Assembly (NCBI GenBank): GCA_023391535.1
Contig: JAEWAU010000045.1
Location: 1-25,572 of the forward strand
From: Bacillota bacterium
GTDB lineage: Bacteria > Bacillota > Clostridia > Oscillospirales > Ethanoligenentaceae
DNA: 25,572 bases
Direction: 5' to 3'
The notes under the pieces were generated by a model. The model searched no databases, had not been told where the DNA came from, and saw only the letters and a program-made list of their open reading frames with translations. Below, piece by piece: positions 7,989 through 16,108 of this stretch. Every line of letters begins with the position of its first letter. Position 1 is the first letter of the stretch. Both the position numbers and the translations under genes were made by a program.

Positions 7989-8336
7989 GTCTGCCCCCGG
8001 CATTTGTATTTTTCATACGATTTTCCGGCCGAAATGCGGATATTCGCCTGAAATTTTTTCGGCTATCGTTTTCTTCGGCAAATATTTTCTTTGCTGGGTT
8101 TTATAGCGAATTTTCCCGCATCGGAACGGATGCCTCTTATTCGGCGGCAGCAGCGCCGCATGTTTGTTTATTTTCGCTATTTATTCTTAGTATGTTCCGC
8201 TTTTGATTGTTTCAAACGCATATGTTTTTCCTTTCTTATTTTTCTTTTCCCTTCAGATATCGTATGCGGCGCGCCCTGTCCTGCTTACCTGCCGCCGGGG
8301 CGCGTTTTTCCGTTTGTTTTATGGAAAATCATCCGG
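7989..8336. other. AT-rich intergenic region between the 62-aa gene and the methionine gene
   Basis: About 350 bases markedly richer in A+T, with long T-rich runs, than the flanking DNA. I see no gene with a ribosome binding site here and no match to SAM-I (S-box), cobalamin or T-box leader motifs. It contains a small GCGGC/GCCGC hairpin near 8142-8160 and the terminator-like hairpin listed separately. It may be a decayed gene or simply promoter-upstream DNA. Confidence 0.4.
8270..8309 (+). terminator. Terminator-like hairpin upstream of the methionine gene promoter
   Basis: CGCGCCC (8270-8276) pairs with GGGCGCG (8298-8304) and is followed by TTTTT (8305-8309) on the plus strand. The 21-base loop is long. 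No plus-strand gene ends just upstream, so it would stop read-through or a small RNA if real. Confidence 0.35.
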
Positions 8337-8342
8337 TATAAT
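8314..8342 (+). promoter_or_regulatory. Promoter of the homocysteine methyltransferase/MTHFR gene
   Basis: Perfect -10 TATAAT (8337-8342), 17 bases after a weaker -35 TTGTTT (8314-8319). The predicted start near 8349 leaves a leader of about 100 bases before the TTG start codon. The leader contains AGGAA/TTCCT and GC-rich complementary segments but no riboswitch I can recognise. Confidence 0.6.
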
Positions 8343-8447
8343 AGGAATTACGGCTTCCTGCCGGTATTTTATCCCGCGTTTTTTTGCCTTTTCTCAAGCC
8401 GGGCCGCGCCGGCGGCAAAACGAACGCCGGAAAATGGGTGTGTAATT

Positions 8448-10271
8448 TTGGAATACAACGCAAATTCCCTGCGGGAATACCTGAGAAAGCATGTGCTCAT
8501 CGCGGACGGCGCGGCGGGCACCTATCTCGCGTCGGTATCCGGGCGAAGCGCGCAGCCCTGCGAAATGCTCAACCTCAGCGACCCGCGGCTTGTGGAGGAA
8601 ATGCACAAAGAATATGTCCGTGCCGGCGCAAAGCTGATTCTGACCAACACGTTCGGGGCGAGCATGGCCGGCGCTTCGGTAGGCGGCAATTTTTCCGCCA
8701 CGGCCTCCATTTTGCGCGCGGGCGTGGAACTGGCGCGGCGGGCCGCGCGCAACGGCGCGTTCGTTGCGGGCGACATCGGCCCTCTGCCCGAGGCGAGCGC
8801 CGGAAACGACGTTCTGGAGCTGGAATACCGCCGTGGGATCGACACGTTTTTGCAGTGCGGCGTGGATATTTTTGTGTTTGAGACTTTTTCCTCCTCGCGC
8901 TACCCGGTTTGGATGGCGCGCGCCATCCGCGAAAAGAAACCGGACGCGTTTATTCTGGTCAGCTTCGCCGTTTTGCCGGACGGCAATTCCCGCGAAGGCG
9001 TCAGCGGACAGCGCCTTGCGGCGGATGTGGTGAGCGCCGGCTGCGCCGACGCCGTGGGGTTCAACTGCTGCTCCGGCCCTTCCCACCTGCTCCGGTTTTC
9101 CAAAACGGTGGATTACGGCGGACTGATTCCCTCCATCATGCCCAACGCCGGTTATCCGCAGCGCGAAAACGACGGCCTTCCGCCTTCGGAATCCGGCCTG
9201 AGCTATTCGGGCTCGCCGGAATATTTCGCCGGTTGCCTTGCGGATTCCGCCAAAAGCGGCTTTCGGATCGTCGGCGGCTGCTGCGGCACCACGCCCCGCC
9301 ATATCGAACGGCTCGCGCGCGCGCTTTCCGGCACGGAAGCCGCCGCCGCTCCGCGGGAAAGCTCCGCGGATATCCGGGCGGCCGCGCCGCGGCGCGAAAA
9401 CGCCTTTCTAAGCAAGCTGGAGAGCGGCCGCCGCGCCGTTCTGGTGGAGCTGGACCCGCCCCTCGGCAGCGATATCTCCCCCTTGCTCGCCTCCGCGCGC
9501 GCCCTGCGGGACGCGGGCGTGGACGCCGTGACGGTGGCCGATTCCCCCATGGCGCGCCCGCGCATCGATTCCGTCGCCGCTGCCGCCCTTCTGCGGCGCG
9601 AATGCGGCATCGAAGCCATCCCGCACATCTGCTGCCGCGATAAAAACATCAACGCCATCAAATCCACGCTTCTGGCCGCGCATATGGAGGGTCTGCGCAA
9701 CCTGCTCGCCGTCACCGGCGACCCCGTGCCGGATACCGACCGCGGCACCGTAAAAAGCGTATTCAACCTCAATTCCGAAGGGCTGTGCCGCTTTATCGAA
9801 GCGCTCAACGGCGATGTTTTCCGCGGCGACGAGCTGTGCTGCGGGTGCGCTTTCAACGTAAACGCCGCGAACCCCCATGTGGAGCTGGAGCGGCTTCGGA
9901 AAAAACTCGACGCAGGCTCCCGCTTTGTGCTCACGCAGCCAGCGTTCACCCCCGAAGCGGTGCGCGCGGCGGCCTCGGCCCGCGCGCTTGGCGCAAAAAT
10001 CTGTGTGGGGATTTTGGCTCCCGTGAGCTATAAAAATGCCCTGTTCCTCGCAAACGAGATGCCCGGCTTCACGCTGCCCGAAAAATGCCTGCGCCGGTTT
10101 TCGCCCGGGGCCACGCGCGAGGAGGGCGAAACCGCGTCCGTCGCGCTCGCCACGGAGCTTGCCCGCGGCGCGGCGGAGGCGGCGGACGGCTTCTACCTGA
10201 TCGTGCCCTTCAACCGCACCTCGCTGGCCCTCCGGCTGCTCGAATCCTTTCGCCAAAACGGCCTGCTGTAA
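8448..10271 (+). CDS. Bifunctional homocysteine S-methyltransferase / methylenetetrahydrofolate reductase
   Basis: Two-domain protein of the B. subtilis YitJ type. The N-terminal domain (about residues 1-290) is a Zn-dependent homocysteine S-methyltransferase: ADGAAGTYL near the start, TNTFGAS, and zinc-ligand cysteines in GFNCCSGP and VGGCCGTTPRHI. The C-terminal domain (about 320-607) is a MetF-like reductase with LVELDPPLGSD, VTVADSPMARPRIDS, CRDKN and LLAVTGDPVP. Together they make methyl groups from 5,10-methylene-THF and transfer them to homocysteine for methionine synthesis. From TTG at 8448 the length is 607 residues, close to YitJ (about 612). The frame stays open far upstream, but that part is AT-rich, non-conserved and crosses the promoter. 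TTG is the first start codon before the conserved domain that lies downstream of it; the ribosome binding site (GGGTG) is weak. Monocistronic. Confidence 0.9.
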   Translation: MEYNANSLREYLRKHVLIADGAAGTYLASVSGRSAQPCEMLNLSDPRLVEEMHKEYVRAGAKLILTNTFGASMAGASVGGNFSATASILRAGVELARRAARNGAFVAGDIGPLPEASAGNDVLELEYRRGIDTFLQCGVDIFVFETFSSSRYPVWMARAIREKKPDAFILVSFAVLPDGNSREGVSGQRLAADVVSAGCADAVGFNCCSGPSHLLRFSKTVDYGGLIPSIMPNAGYPQRENDGLPPSESGLSYSGSPEYFAGCLADSAKSGFRIVGGCCGTTPRHIERLARALSGTEAAAAPRESSADIRAAAPRRENAFLSKLESGRRAVLVELDPPLGSDISPLLASARALRDAGVDAVTVADSPMARPRIDSVAAAALLRRECGIEAIPHICCRDKNINAIKSTLLAAHMEGLRNLLAVTGDPVPDTDRGTVKSVFNLNSEGLCRFIEALNGDVFRGDELCCGCAFNVNAANPHVELERLRKKLDAGSRFVLTQPAFTPEAVRAAASARALGAKICVGILAPVSYKNALFLANEMPGFTLPEKCLRRFSPGATREEGETASVALATELARGAAEAADGFYLIVPFNRTSLALRLLESFRQNGLL

Positions 10272-10337
10272 TCCGGCGGAATCCGGTTATACAAAATTTT
10301 TATTTGGTATGAGAACCGTGCGGGAATATACGGACAT

Positions 10338-10391
10338 AAAAAAGACGGGGCACCTTGAAGCGAATTTCGCTTTCTGGTGCCCCGGCTTTTT
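10338..10391. terminator. Bidirectional intrinsic terminator between convergent genes
   Basis: GGGGCACC (10347-10354) pairs perfectly with GGTGCCCC (10376-10383), with GAAGCGAA/TTCGCTTT extending the stem inward. TTTTT follows on the plus strand (10387-10391) and AAAAAA precedes it (10338-10343), which gives TTTTTT on the minus strand. It therefore serves both the methionine gene (plus) and the SPFH/zinc-ribbon gene (minus). Confidence 0.9.
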
Positions 10392-10408
10392 ATGTGGGGG
10401 ATATTTCT

Positions 10409-11743
10409 TTACGGGTTGCCGCCCTGGTCCCGGTCCTCATCCCCGAAGCGGTCGCCGCACTCCGGGCAGAATTTCGGAGGGTTCGAAGGGTCCGGCGGCA
10501 GCCAGCCGCATTTGCTGCAGCGGTAGCGCTGCAAAACGGGTTTCGGCTTGCCGCATTCGGTGCAGAATTTGCCCGTGTTCTCCGCGCCGCAGGCGCAAAC
10601 CCACGTTCCGGGCGCCGTGGACGCGGGCTCCGCGCCCGGCTTTGGGCCGCCGCATTCGGTGCAGAATTTGCCCGTGTTCACCGCACCGCAGGCGCATTTC
10701 CACTGTGCCGCGGCTGTGCCCTGCGCGGAACCCGAAAGGTTTGCAAACGGATTTCCGAGGCCCATCATGCCGCCCGCCATCGCCATGCCCATCATGCCCA
10801 CGGCATCGCCAGCCGCGTTGCTGCCGCCGCCTTTGGCCATGCCCACGCCCATGTTATCCACCATGCCGGCCTGCGCGCGCCGCATGGCCGCCTGCGCGAA
10901 ATTTCCGTCCCCGTACACGCGGGTTTCCTGCAATTTCTGAATCTTCCGGGCGTCGTCGTCGGTGGGCGTCACGCTTTCGATGACCACGCGGTCCACGTTG
11001 ACGCCCGCCTTGTCCTCCCAGTCTGCCTTGAGCACGGCGCGCACCGCCTGGGTCATCGCGTCGGTTTCCACCGTAAGCCGGTCGTAAGCGATACGCTGCT
11101 CCGCCACGCGCCCCAGCGCCGTCTGCAGCGCGCCGATCAGGTCGGAGCGGAACTGCTCGGCAAACTCGTCGCTGCGGTACTCGTAAGCGGCGTTTCCGCA
11201 GAGGTTCGTATAAAACAGCAGCGGGTCCGTTACGCGGTACACGTAGGTGCCGAAGCAGCGGATGTTGATGGTGAGGCCCCATTCGCCGTCCCGGAACGGC
11301 ACCGGCGCGCGCGTGCCGAACTTGTTGTCCGGTATCAGCTTCTTATTGATGAAGTAGGCGCGCTGGTCATGCCCCGTATCCCCGCCGAAAGTAATGCGCT
11401 TACCCACGCGTTCGAACGATGCGAGCAAGCCCTTGCCGAACCCGCCGTAAAACAGCGAAGGCTCGGTGGATTGATCGAAGGTGTAAACCCCGGCGTCGTC
11501 CGTAAAATCCACGACCTTGCCGTCGTCCACCACCAGCAGGAACTGCCCCTCGTTCACGGCAATGTGGCTGCCCCGCGTGATGATGTTGTCGCTGCCCTTG
11601 GTGTTGGAGGTTCCTTTGCCCATGCGCTTTTGCCCCTTGCGCATCAGCACGTTCGCGGGGAGCGCGTCGCAGTAGATGTATTCGAGCCATTCATCCGCGA
11701 GCGTTGTGCGCGCGGCGTTCAGCACGGCCTTAATCAGCCCCAT
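10409..11743 (-). CDS. SPFH-domain protein with three C-terminal zinc ribbons (YdjI-like)
   Basis: A 444-residue protein. Residues ~1-300 form the SPFH/band-7-like domain found in the so-called virion core protein family (DEWLEYIYCDALPANVLMRKG, HIAVNEGQFLLVVDDGKVVDF, WGLTINIRCFGTYVYRVTDP), with a helical stretch to about 290. A Gly/Met/Ala-rich linker follows (GVGMAKGGGSNAAGDAVGMM and onward). Then come three zinc ribbons: WKCACGAVNTGKFCTECG, WVCACGAENTGKFCTECG and YRCSKCGWLPP...FCPECG. The first two are near-identical, pointing to a recent duplication. The ATG at 11743 has AAAGGA 8 bases upstream. The closest known system is B. subtilis YdjI, an SPFH protein that works with membrane partners YdjG/YdjH to recruit a PspA homologue. 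The upstream gene fits such a partner, but no PspA gene is in the window. Confidence 0.82.
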   Translation of the reverse strand: MGLIKAVLNAARTTLADEWLEYIYCDALPANVLMRKGQKRMGKGTSNTKGSDNIITRGSHIAVNEGQFLLVVDDGKVVDFTDDAGVYTFDQSTEPSLFYGGFGKGLLASFERVGKRITFGGDTGHDQRAYFINKKLIPDNKFGTRAPVPFRDGEWGLTINIRCFGTYVYRVTDPLLFYTNLCGNAAYEYRSDEFAEQFRSDLIGALQTALGRVAEQRIAYDRLTVETDAMTQAVRAVLKADWEDKAGVNVDRVVIESVTPTDDDARKIQKLQETRVYGDGNFAQAAMRRAQAGMVDNMGVGMAKGGGSNAAGDAVGMMGMAMAGGMMGLGNPFANLSGSAQGTAAAQWKCACGAVNTGKFCTECGGPKPGAEPASTAPGTWVCACGAENTGKFCTECGKPKPVLQRYRCSKCGWLPPDPSNPPKFCPECGDRFGDEDRDQGGNP

Positions 11744-11808
11744 ATGTGTCATCCTTTCGCATCGCCGGCCGCAAAAGCCGGCCGTTTCCGGAAAATCGGA
11801 ATCCCCCG

Positions 11809-12669
11809 TTACTGCTGGCCGACGTCGTCCATGTTGCAGAGCACCCAGCCGTGCTCGCCGGTGGTGATAACGGTTCCGCAGTACGCGCACTCGCCGGTTT
11901 CGCTCACATCCACGGGCGCGCCGCAGTTGGGGCAGCGCGTGGTGGTTTCATTGCTGTGCTCGCCCGTCTGCACCCCCACCGACCGCATGAATTTGAGCCG
12001 GTACTGCACCTGATAGGTGCGGTTTGGGTCGCCCTTCACGACTTTTCCAGTGGATTCCTCCACGATGTAGTCGTTATACCGGGTGTTCATGAACACGGTG
12101 AGGAACTCGTACTTCTCCTCCTGCGCGTAATCGCACAGATAGGATTCGTTGACGCAGACGTTTTCCATGCGGTTGATCTGGCCGTTGCGGATGAATTCGT
12201 CGAGCTGAGCCTTGTGCAGGTTGAACAGCGATTCCGATTCGAGCGGGCGCACCTTTTTCCAGCTCCGCTCCGTCCACGCCTGTTGGAGCTGCACGAACAC
12301 CTGCTCCGAATAGGAGAGAAAACGCTCCGTGGAAAAGCCGGGGTCGTGCTCGCCGATGCGGCGCGCAATCTCGTCGTTTTGCGCGGCGGGCCGCACGGGC
12401 GCGCCCTGGTATCCGTTAAACGGCCGTGCCGCGCCCTTATGCCGGCTTTGGAGGAAGAACGCCAGCAGCACGATCGCCACAATGACGATGGCCGTCCCCA
12501 CTCCGCCGCCGCCCAGATTCCCCAGAAAAAAGAATCCGCCAAGGCCCGAAAGTCCGCCGCCCGAATATCCGCCCCCTCCGGAAAAATCTCCTCCTCCGTA
12601 GGTGGTGTGGTTCCCCACTGAAAGCGGCAGCAGAACCAGCAGCGCCGACGGAATCCCGATGGCCTTCAT
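11809..12669 (-). CDS. Membrane protein with Tim44-like domain and C-terminal zinc ribbon
   Basis: A 286-residue protein. It has a hydrophobic N-terminus that could be a signal peptide or signal anchor (IPSALLVLLPLSVG), a glycine-rich stretch at about 25-56, and a transmembrane helix at about 57-73 (VGTAIVIVAIVLLAFFL). A Tim44-like cytoplasmic domain covers about 100-235 (FSTERFLSYSEQVFVQLQQAWTERSW..., TRYNDYIVEESTGKVVKGD), and a zinc ribbon CPNCGAPVDVSETGECAYCG lies near the C-terminus. The ATG at 12669 has AAGGAGG 6 bases upstream. It is the first gene of a two-gene operon with the SPFH/zinc-ribbon gene (65-base gap). The likely role is a membrane anchor for the SPFH partner in an envelope-related complex, inferred from architecture and the B. 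subtilis YdjGHI analogy. Substrate and trigger are unknown. Confidence 0.78.
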   Translation of the reverse strand: MKAIGIPSALLVLLPLSVGNHTTYGGGDFSGGGGYSGGGLSGLGGFFFLGNLGGGGVGTAIVIVAIVLLAFFLQSRHKGAARPFNGYQGAPVRPAAQNDEIARRIGEHDPGFSTERFLSYSEQVFVQLQQAWTERSWKKVRPLESESLFNLHKAQLDEFIRNGQINRMENVCVNESYLCDYAQEEKYEFLTVFMNTRYNDYIVEESTGKVVKGDPNRTYQVQYRLKFMRSVGVQTGEHSNETTTRCPNCGAPVDVSETGECAYCGTVITTGEHGWVLCNMDDVGQQ

Positions 12670-12745
12670 AAACGGCCTCCTTCTATACAAATGAAATACA
12701 GGGCGCAGCGCGCCCTCCGCTTCTTCAAGCGCGGTTACTTGTATC

Positions 12746-12751
12746 ATCATA
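12746..12751 (-). promoter_or_regulatory. Extended -10 promoter of the Tim44-like/SPFH operon
   Basis: Minus-strand TATGAT (12746-12751) is directly preceded by TGG, giving the extended -10 TGGTATGAT; the -35 region is poor. The leader to 12669 is about 70 bases and contains a 7-bp hairpin, AGGGCGC/GCGCCCT (12700-12706 and 12710-12716). Confidence 0.5.
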
Positions 12752-12792
12752 CCACAAAAGCGCGCGGAGCGGAACTCCCCGTGCGCGGGCAG

Positions 12793-12827
12793 AAAAATCC
12801 GCGCGCGGCAGAAATTGCCGCGCGCGG
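12793..12827 (-). terminator. Intrinsic terminator after prs
   Basis: A perfect 12-bp stem (arms 12799-12810 and 12816-12827, CCGCGCGCGGCA with its complement) and 5-base loop are followed on the minus strand by ATTTTTC (T run 12793-12797). It lies 20 bases after the prs stop codon and separates the purine/prs block from the next operon. Confidence 0.92.
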
Positions 12828-12847
12828 AAAGGCTTGCGCCGGGCGCT

Positions 12848-13999
12848 TTACGCCTGCGCGGAAGCGGTTTTCTGGTTCATCGTTCCGAGCAGCTTATTGA
12901 TGCGCTGAACGGGGTCGAGCAGCTCGCTCATCGAGCGGTCGTAGTTGAGGGTGTTGATGATATAAGCAATATACTTCGACATGTTGACCTCGGCATACCA
13001 CGGCTTCGCCCGGAGCTCGTCGGAGCGGTAGACGAGGTTTGTGGTAAACACCTTGTGGATCAGGCCCTGCTCGTAGGCCGTGTCGAACCGCGAAAGGCCC
13101 TCCGCAAACAGGCCGAAGGTGGCGAACACAAACACGCGGCGCACCTTTTTGCGTTTGAGCTGCTCGGCGATATCCAGCATGGAATCGCCCGAGGAAATGA
13201 TATCGTCCACGATGATGACATCCTTGCCCTCGATGTCGCCGCCGAGGTACTCGTGGCTCACGATGGGGTTGCGCCCGCCCACCACGCGGGAATAGTCGCG
13301 GCGCTTGTAGAACATGCCGAGATCCAGCCCCAGCACCGAGGAATAGTAGATGCAGCGGGACATGCCGCCTTCGTCGGGAGAGATGATGGTGAGATTGTTC
13401 CGGTCGATCTTGATATCCGGAACCGTGCGCACCAGCGCCTTGACCATCTGGTATTTGGGCTCGACGCTGTCGAAGCCCGTGAGCGGCACCGCGTTTTGCA
13501 CGCGCGGGTCGTGCGCGTCGAACGTGATGATATTGGAAACGCCCATATGCGCCAGCTCCTGCAGCGAGATGGCGCAGTCGAGCGACTCGCGCGAGATGCG
13601 GCGGTGCTGCCGGCCCTCGTACAGCATTGGCATGATGACGGTGATGCGGCGTGCCTTTCCGCCGGCGGCCGAAATCACGCGCTTGAGGTCCTGATAATGG
13701 TCGTCCGGGGACATGGGAACGTCCTTACCGTACATTTTGTAGGTCACGCCGTAGTTAAAGCAGTCGCAGATGATGAACAGGTCATGGCCGCGCACCGATT
13801 TTTTGATGAGGCTTTTCGCCTCGCCGGTGCTGAACCGCGGGCAGCAGTGCTCCAGCTCGAAACTGCCGTCTTCCGCATCCGTCCGCCATTCCGTCAGGTA
13901 TTGGTTGACTCGCCGCGTGATCTCCTCGCAGCCTTCCATCCCGATGATGCCAAGGGGGCCTACCGGTTTGAACATTTCTTCCACCTGATTGGTCGCCAT
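12848..13999 (-). CDS. prs: Ribose-phosphate pyrophosphokinase (PRPP synthetase), divergent long form
   Basis: A 383-residue protein of the PRPP synthetase family, which makes PRPP from ribose 5-phosphate and ATP. Recognisable are ITVIMPMLYEGRQHRR (the PYxRQDR-like region), ITFDAHDPRVQNAVP (the DLHA-like metal site), TIISPDEGGMSR, the flexible-loop region KRRDYSR, and the PRPP-binding VIIVDDIISSGDSMLDIAEQL near residues 280-300. It is longer than classical Prs (~315 residues) with an N-terminal extension and modified motifs, as in a clostridial subgroup; activity is inferred. The ATG at 13999 has GAGAGG 9 bases upstream. It lies downstream of purN in the same direction but after a 346-base gap, so it may have its own promoter. 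PRPP is the substrate of PurF encoded in the same block. Confidence 0.87.
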   Translation of the reverse strand: MATNQVEEMFKPVGPLGIIGMEGCEEITRRVNQYLTEWRTDAEDGSFELEHCCPRFSTGEAKSLIKKSVRGHDLFIICDCFNYGVTYKMYGKDVPMSPDDHYQDLKRVISAAGGKARRITVIMPMLYEGRQHRRISRESLDCAISLQELAHMGVSNIITFDAHDPRVQNAVPLTGFDSVEPKYQMVKALVRTVPDIKIDRNNLTIISPDEGGMSRCIYYSSVLGLDLGMFYKRRDYSRVVGGRNPIVSHEYLGGDIEGKDVIIVDDIISSGDSMLDIAEQLKRKKVRRVFVFATFGLFAEGLSRFDTAYEQGLIHKVFTTNLVYRSDELRAKPWYAEVNMSKYIAYIINTLNYDRSMSELLDPVQRINKLLGTMNQKTASAQA

Positions 14000-14345
14000 T
14001 GCTTTCCGCCTCTCTTGGAGCTGCCGGTGTACTCCTCGCATCCATCGGCCCGCCCCGGTCGCCGGCTCCGTCGGCACGCGCCGCGGAAGCCTCTTTGTTC
14101 CCGTTTTTTCGGCAGATCCGTTTTTTCGAACCGCCGCACCCTACCTTACGATTTTCGATGAAAAAGCACACAAAAAGCTCCGTTAAAAGCTTTTCTCCGC
14201 GGGTTTTTGCCCGGATTCCTCGCGTAGGTTTCCGAAAAACCGGATCAAGCAACCGCAAAAAGCGCCTTTACGCGCCGTGTTTTTTTGTTTTCCCCAAAGC
14301 GTTCTTGCGGAAAGCCAGCCCGATTTTTCCGCCGGATACAAGCGT
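14000..14345. other. Intergenic region between purN and prs
   Basis: 346 bases without a supportable gene. On the minus strand it holds a GCGGAAA/TTTCCGC hairpin soon after purN, a GGTTT/AAACC hairpin, and an AT-rich inverted repeat AAAAGCT/AGCTTTT at 14172-14194 followed by T-rich sequence, which might be a weak terminator for the pur operon. I could not find a convincing promoter for prs; TTGTGT upstream of TAAGGT is only suggestive. Confidence 0.4.
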
Positions 14346-14972
14346 TCACGGCAGAATCTTCACCCTGCCGTCGCGCACGAGCAGCCTGCCCGCGCAGAAC
14401 AGCTCCGCCGCGCGAGGCAAAAGTTTCCATTCCGCCTGCTCCATCACGCGCCGCTGCAAGGTTTCGGGGGTGTCGCCCTCCTCCACCGGAACAGCCTGCT
14501 GCAAAACGATCTCGCCGCCGTCCACCACTTCGCTGACAAAATGCACCGTGGCGCCCGTTACCTTCACGCCCTTGCGCAATGCGGCCTCGTGCACGCGCAG
14601 GCCGTAAAAGCCCGGCCCGCAAAACGACGGGATCAGCGCGGGGTGCACGTTGAGGATTTTTCCCCGGTACGCGCGGAGCACCTCGTTTCCCAGAATGGAG
14701 AGAAAGCCCGCCAGCACCACAAGGTCCGCATGGCACGCATCGAGCTCCGCGCGCAGGGCGTGGTCGAACGCCTCCGCGTCGGCGTATTTTTTCCGTTCCA
14801 CTACGCGGGCGGGTACGCTGTGCCGGCGCGCGCGTTCGAGCGCGTAGGCGTCCGCGCGGCTCGCGATCACGCAGGCCACACGCCCGTGCGCAAGCGCGCC
14901 CGCGTCCTGCGCATCGAGCAGCGCCTGCAGGTTGGTGCCCCCGCCCGAAACCAGAACCGCAATGTTCAGCAT
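14346..14972 (-). CDS. purN: Phosphoribosylglycinamide formyltransferase (GART)
   Basis: A 208-residue folate-dependent GAR transformylase, the third step of de novo purine synthesis (GAR + 10-formyl-THF to FGAR). Seen are the N-terminal Rossmann segment MLNIAVLVSGGGTNLQALLD, DLVVLAGFLSILG, the catalytic region ILNVHPALIPSFCGPGFYGLRVHEAAL (Asn and His), and VTGATVHFVSEVVDGGEIVLQ with the catalytic Asp in DGG. The start at 14972 overlaps the end of purM by 7 bases, so translation is coupled; there is no separate spacer. It is the last gene of the contiguous pur set. Confidence 0.95.
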   Translation of the reverse strand: MLNIAVLVSGGGTNLQALLDAQDAGALAHGRVACVIASRADAYALERARRHSVPARVVERKKYADAEAFDHALRAELDACHADLVVLAGFLSILGNEVLRAYRGKILNVHPALIPSFCGPGFYGLRVHEAALRKGVKVTGATVHFVSEVVDGGEIVLQQAVPVEEGDTPETLQRRVMEQAEWKLLPRAAELFCAGRLLVRDGRVKILP

Positions 14973-15997
14973 AACTCCACGCCGTCCTCGCCGCGCTTCA
15001 CCTCGCCGATGAGAAAAGCCTCCGTGCCCGCGGTGCGCAAAACGCGCACCGCCTCGTCGGCCTGCGACGCGGGCACGGCCGCGCACATGCCGATTCCCAT
15101 ATTGAACGTGTTGTACATATCGCGCTCCGAAATCTTGCCGCTGCGCTGAATGAGCCGGAACACCGGCGGCACGTCGTACGAATCCTTGCGGATGGAGGCG
15201 CACAGGCCCTGCGGCAGCATCCGCGGGATGTTCTCGTAAAATCCCCCGCCCGTAACATGCGAAACGCCGTGCACATCCACCGCCGCAAGGAGCGCGAGAA
15301 TTGCCTTTACGTAGATGCGCGTGGGGGCGAGCAGCGTTTCCCCCAGCGTGCCGGAAAGCTCGTCCACGTAGGTGGAAAGCTTTTCCGCGCTGGTGCCGAA
15401 GATTTTGCGCACCAGCGAAAACCCGTTGGAATGCACGCCGCTTGAGGCGAGCCCTACCAGGGCGTCGCCCTCCCGCACGCGCGTGCGGTCGATGATCTTC
15501 GCCTTTTCCACCGCGCCCACGCAGAAGCCCGCAAGGTCGTATTCCTCCGGCGGGTAAAAGCCCGGCATCTCGGCCGTTTCCCCGCCGATGAGCGCGCAGC
15601 CGGCCTGCACGCAGCCTTCCGCCACGCCCGAAACGATCTGGGCGATCTTTTCGGGCTCGTTTTTGCCGCAGGCGATATAATCGAGGAAAAAGAGCGGCTT
15701 CGCGCCCGAACAGACGATATCGTTGGCGCACATGGCCACGCAGTCGATGCCCACGGTGCCGTGGCGGTCCATTTCAAAGGCGAGCTTGAGTTTGGTTCCA
15801 ACGCCGTCGGTACCCGAAACGAGCACCGGGGCCTCGAAGCCGCTCAGTTCAAACAGGCCTCCGAAACCGCCGATATCCGAAACTACGCCCGGCACCATCG
15901 TGCGCTTCACGTGTTCCTTCATCAGCTCCACCGCACGATAGCCGGCCGTGACGTCCACGCCGGCGTTTTTATAGCTCTCGCTGTAGCTGTCCTTCAT
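14966..15997 (-). CDS. purM: Phosphoribosylformylglycinamidine cyclo-ligase (AIR synthetase)
   Basis: AIR synthetase, converting FGAM to AIR with ATP. Typical motifs: SESYKNAGVDVTAGY at the N-terminus, VSGTDGVGTKLKLAF, DCVAMCANDIVCSGAKPLFFLDY, ALIGGETAEMPGFY, GLASSGVHSNGFSLVR, HVTGGGFYENIPRML and YNTFNMGIGM. The start is set at the ATG at 15997 (343 residues), which has GGGG 6 bases upstream and matches the short N-termini of homologues. An ATG four codons earlier (16009) has GGAG only 2 bases away. It lies downstream of purF across a 151-base spacer with a marked hairpin, and overlaps purN. Confidence 0.95.
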   Translation of the reverse strand: MKDSYSESYKNAGVDVTAGYRAVELMKEHVKRTMVPGVVSDIGGFGGLFELSGFEAPVLVSGTDGVGTKLKLAFEMDRHGTVGIDCVAMCANDIVCSGAKPLFFLDYIACGKNEPEKIAQIVSGVAEGCVQAGCALIGGETAEMPGFYPPEEYDLAGFCVGAVEKAKIIDRTRVREGDALVGLASSGVHSNGFSLVRKIFGTSAEKLSTYVDELSGTLGETLLAPTRIYVKAILALLAAVDVHGVSHVTGGGFYENIPRMLPQGLCASIRKDSYDVPPVFRLIQRSGKISERDMYNTFNMGIGMCAAVPASQADEAVRVLRTAGTEAFLIGEVKRGEDGVELC

Positions 15998-16108
15998 CCA
16001 AAACCCCATTTCTCCGCAAAAAGCCTGGAATCGGCAGGGGGATTTCTGCGGAAAAAACCGCCCTGCCTCGAACTCCCCGGAAAGCGGCGGCTTTTCGGCC
16101 CGTACTGC

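Noticed and set aside
8091..8447. 119-codon N-terminal extension of the YitJ-type protein
   Set aside because: It crosses the promoter and terminator-like hairpin, is AT-rich and hydrophobic without conservation, and has no ribosome binding site.
10355..12013. 552-codon plus-strand open frame
   Set aside because: Antisense to the SPFH/zinc-ribbon gene and the end of the Tim44-like gene; it also crosses the bidirectional terminator.
12815..14161. 448-codon plus-strand open frame
   Set aside because: Antisense to prs; no domain and no ribosome binding site.
14346..15731. 461-codon minus-strand frame reading through purM into purN
   Set aside because: Only its last 208 codons are PurN; the upstream part is the wrong frame over purM. 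The ATG at 14972 is the start.
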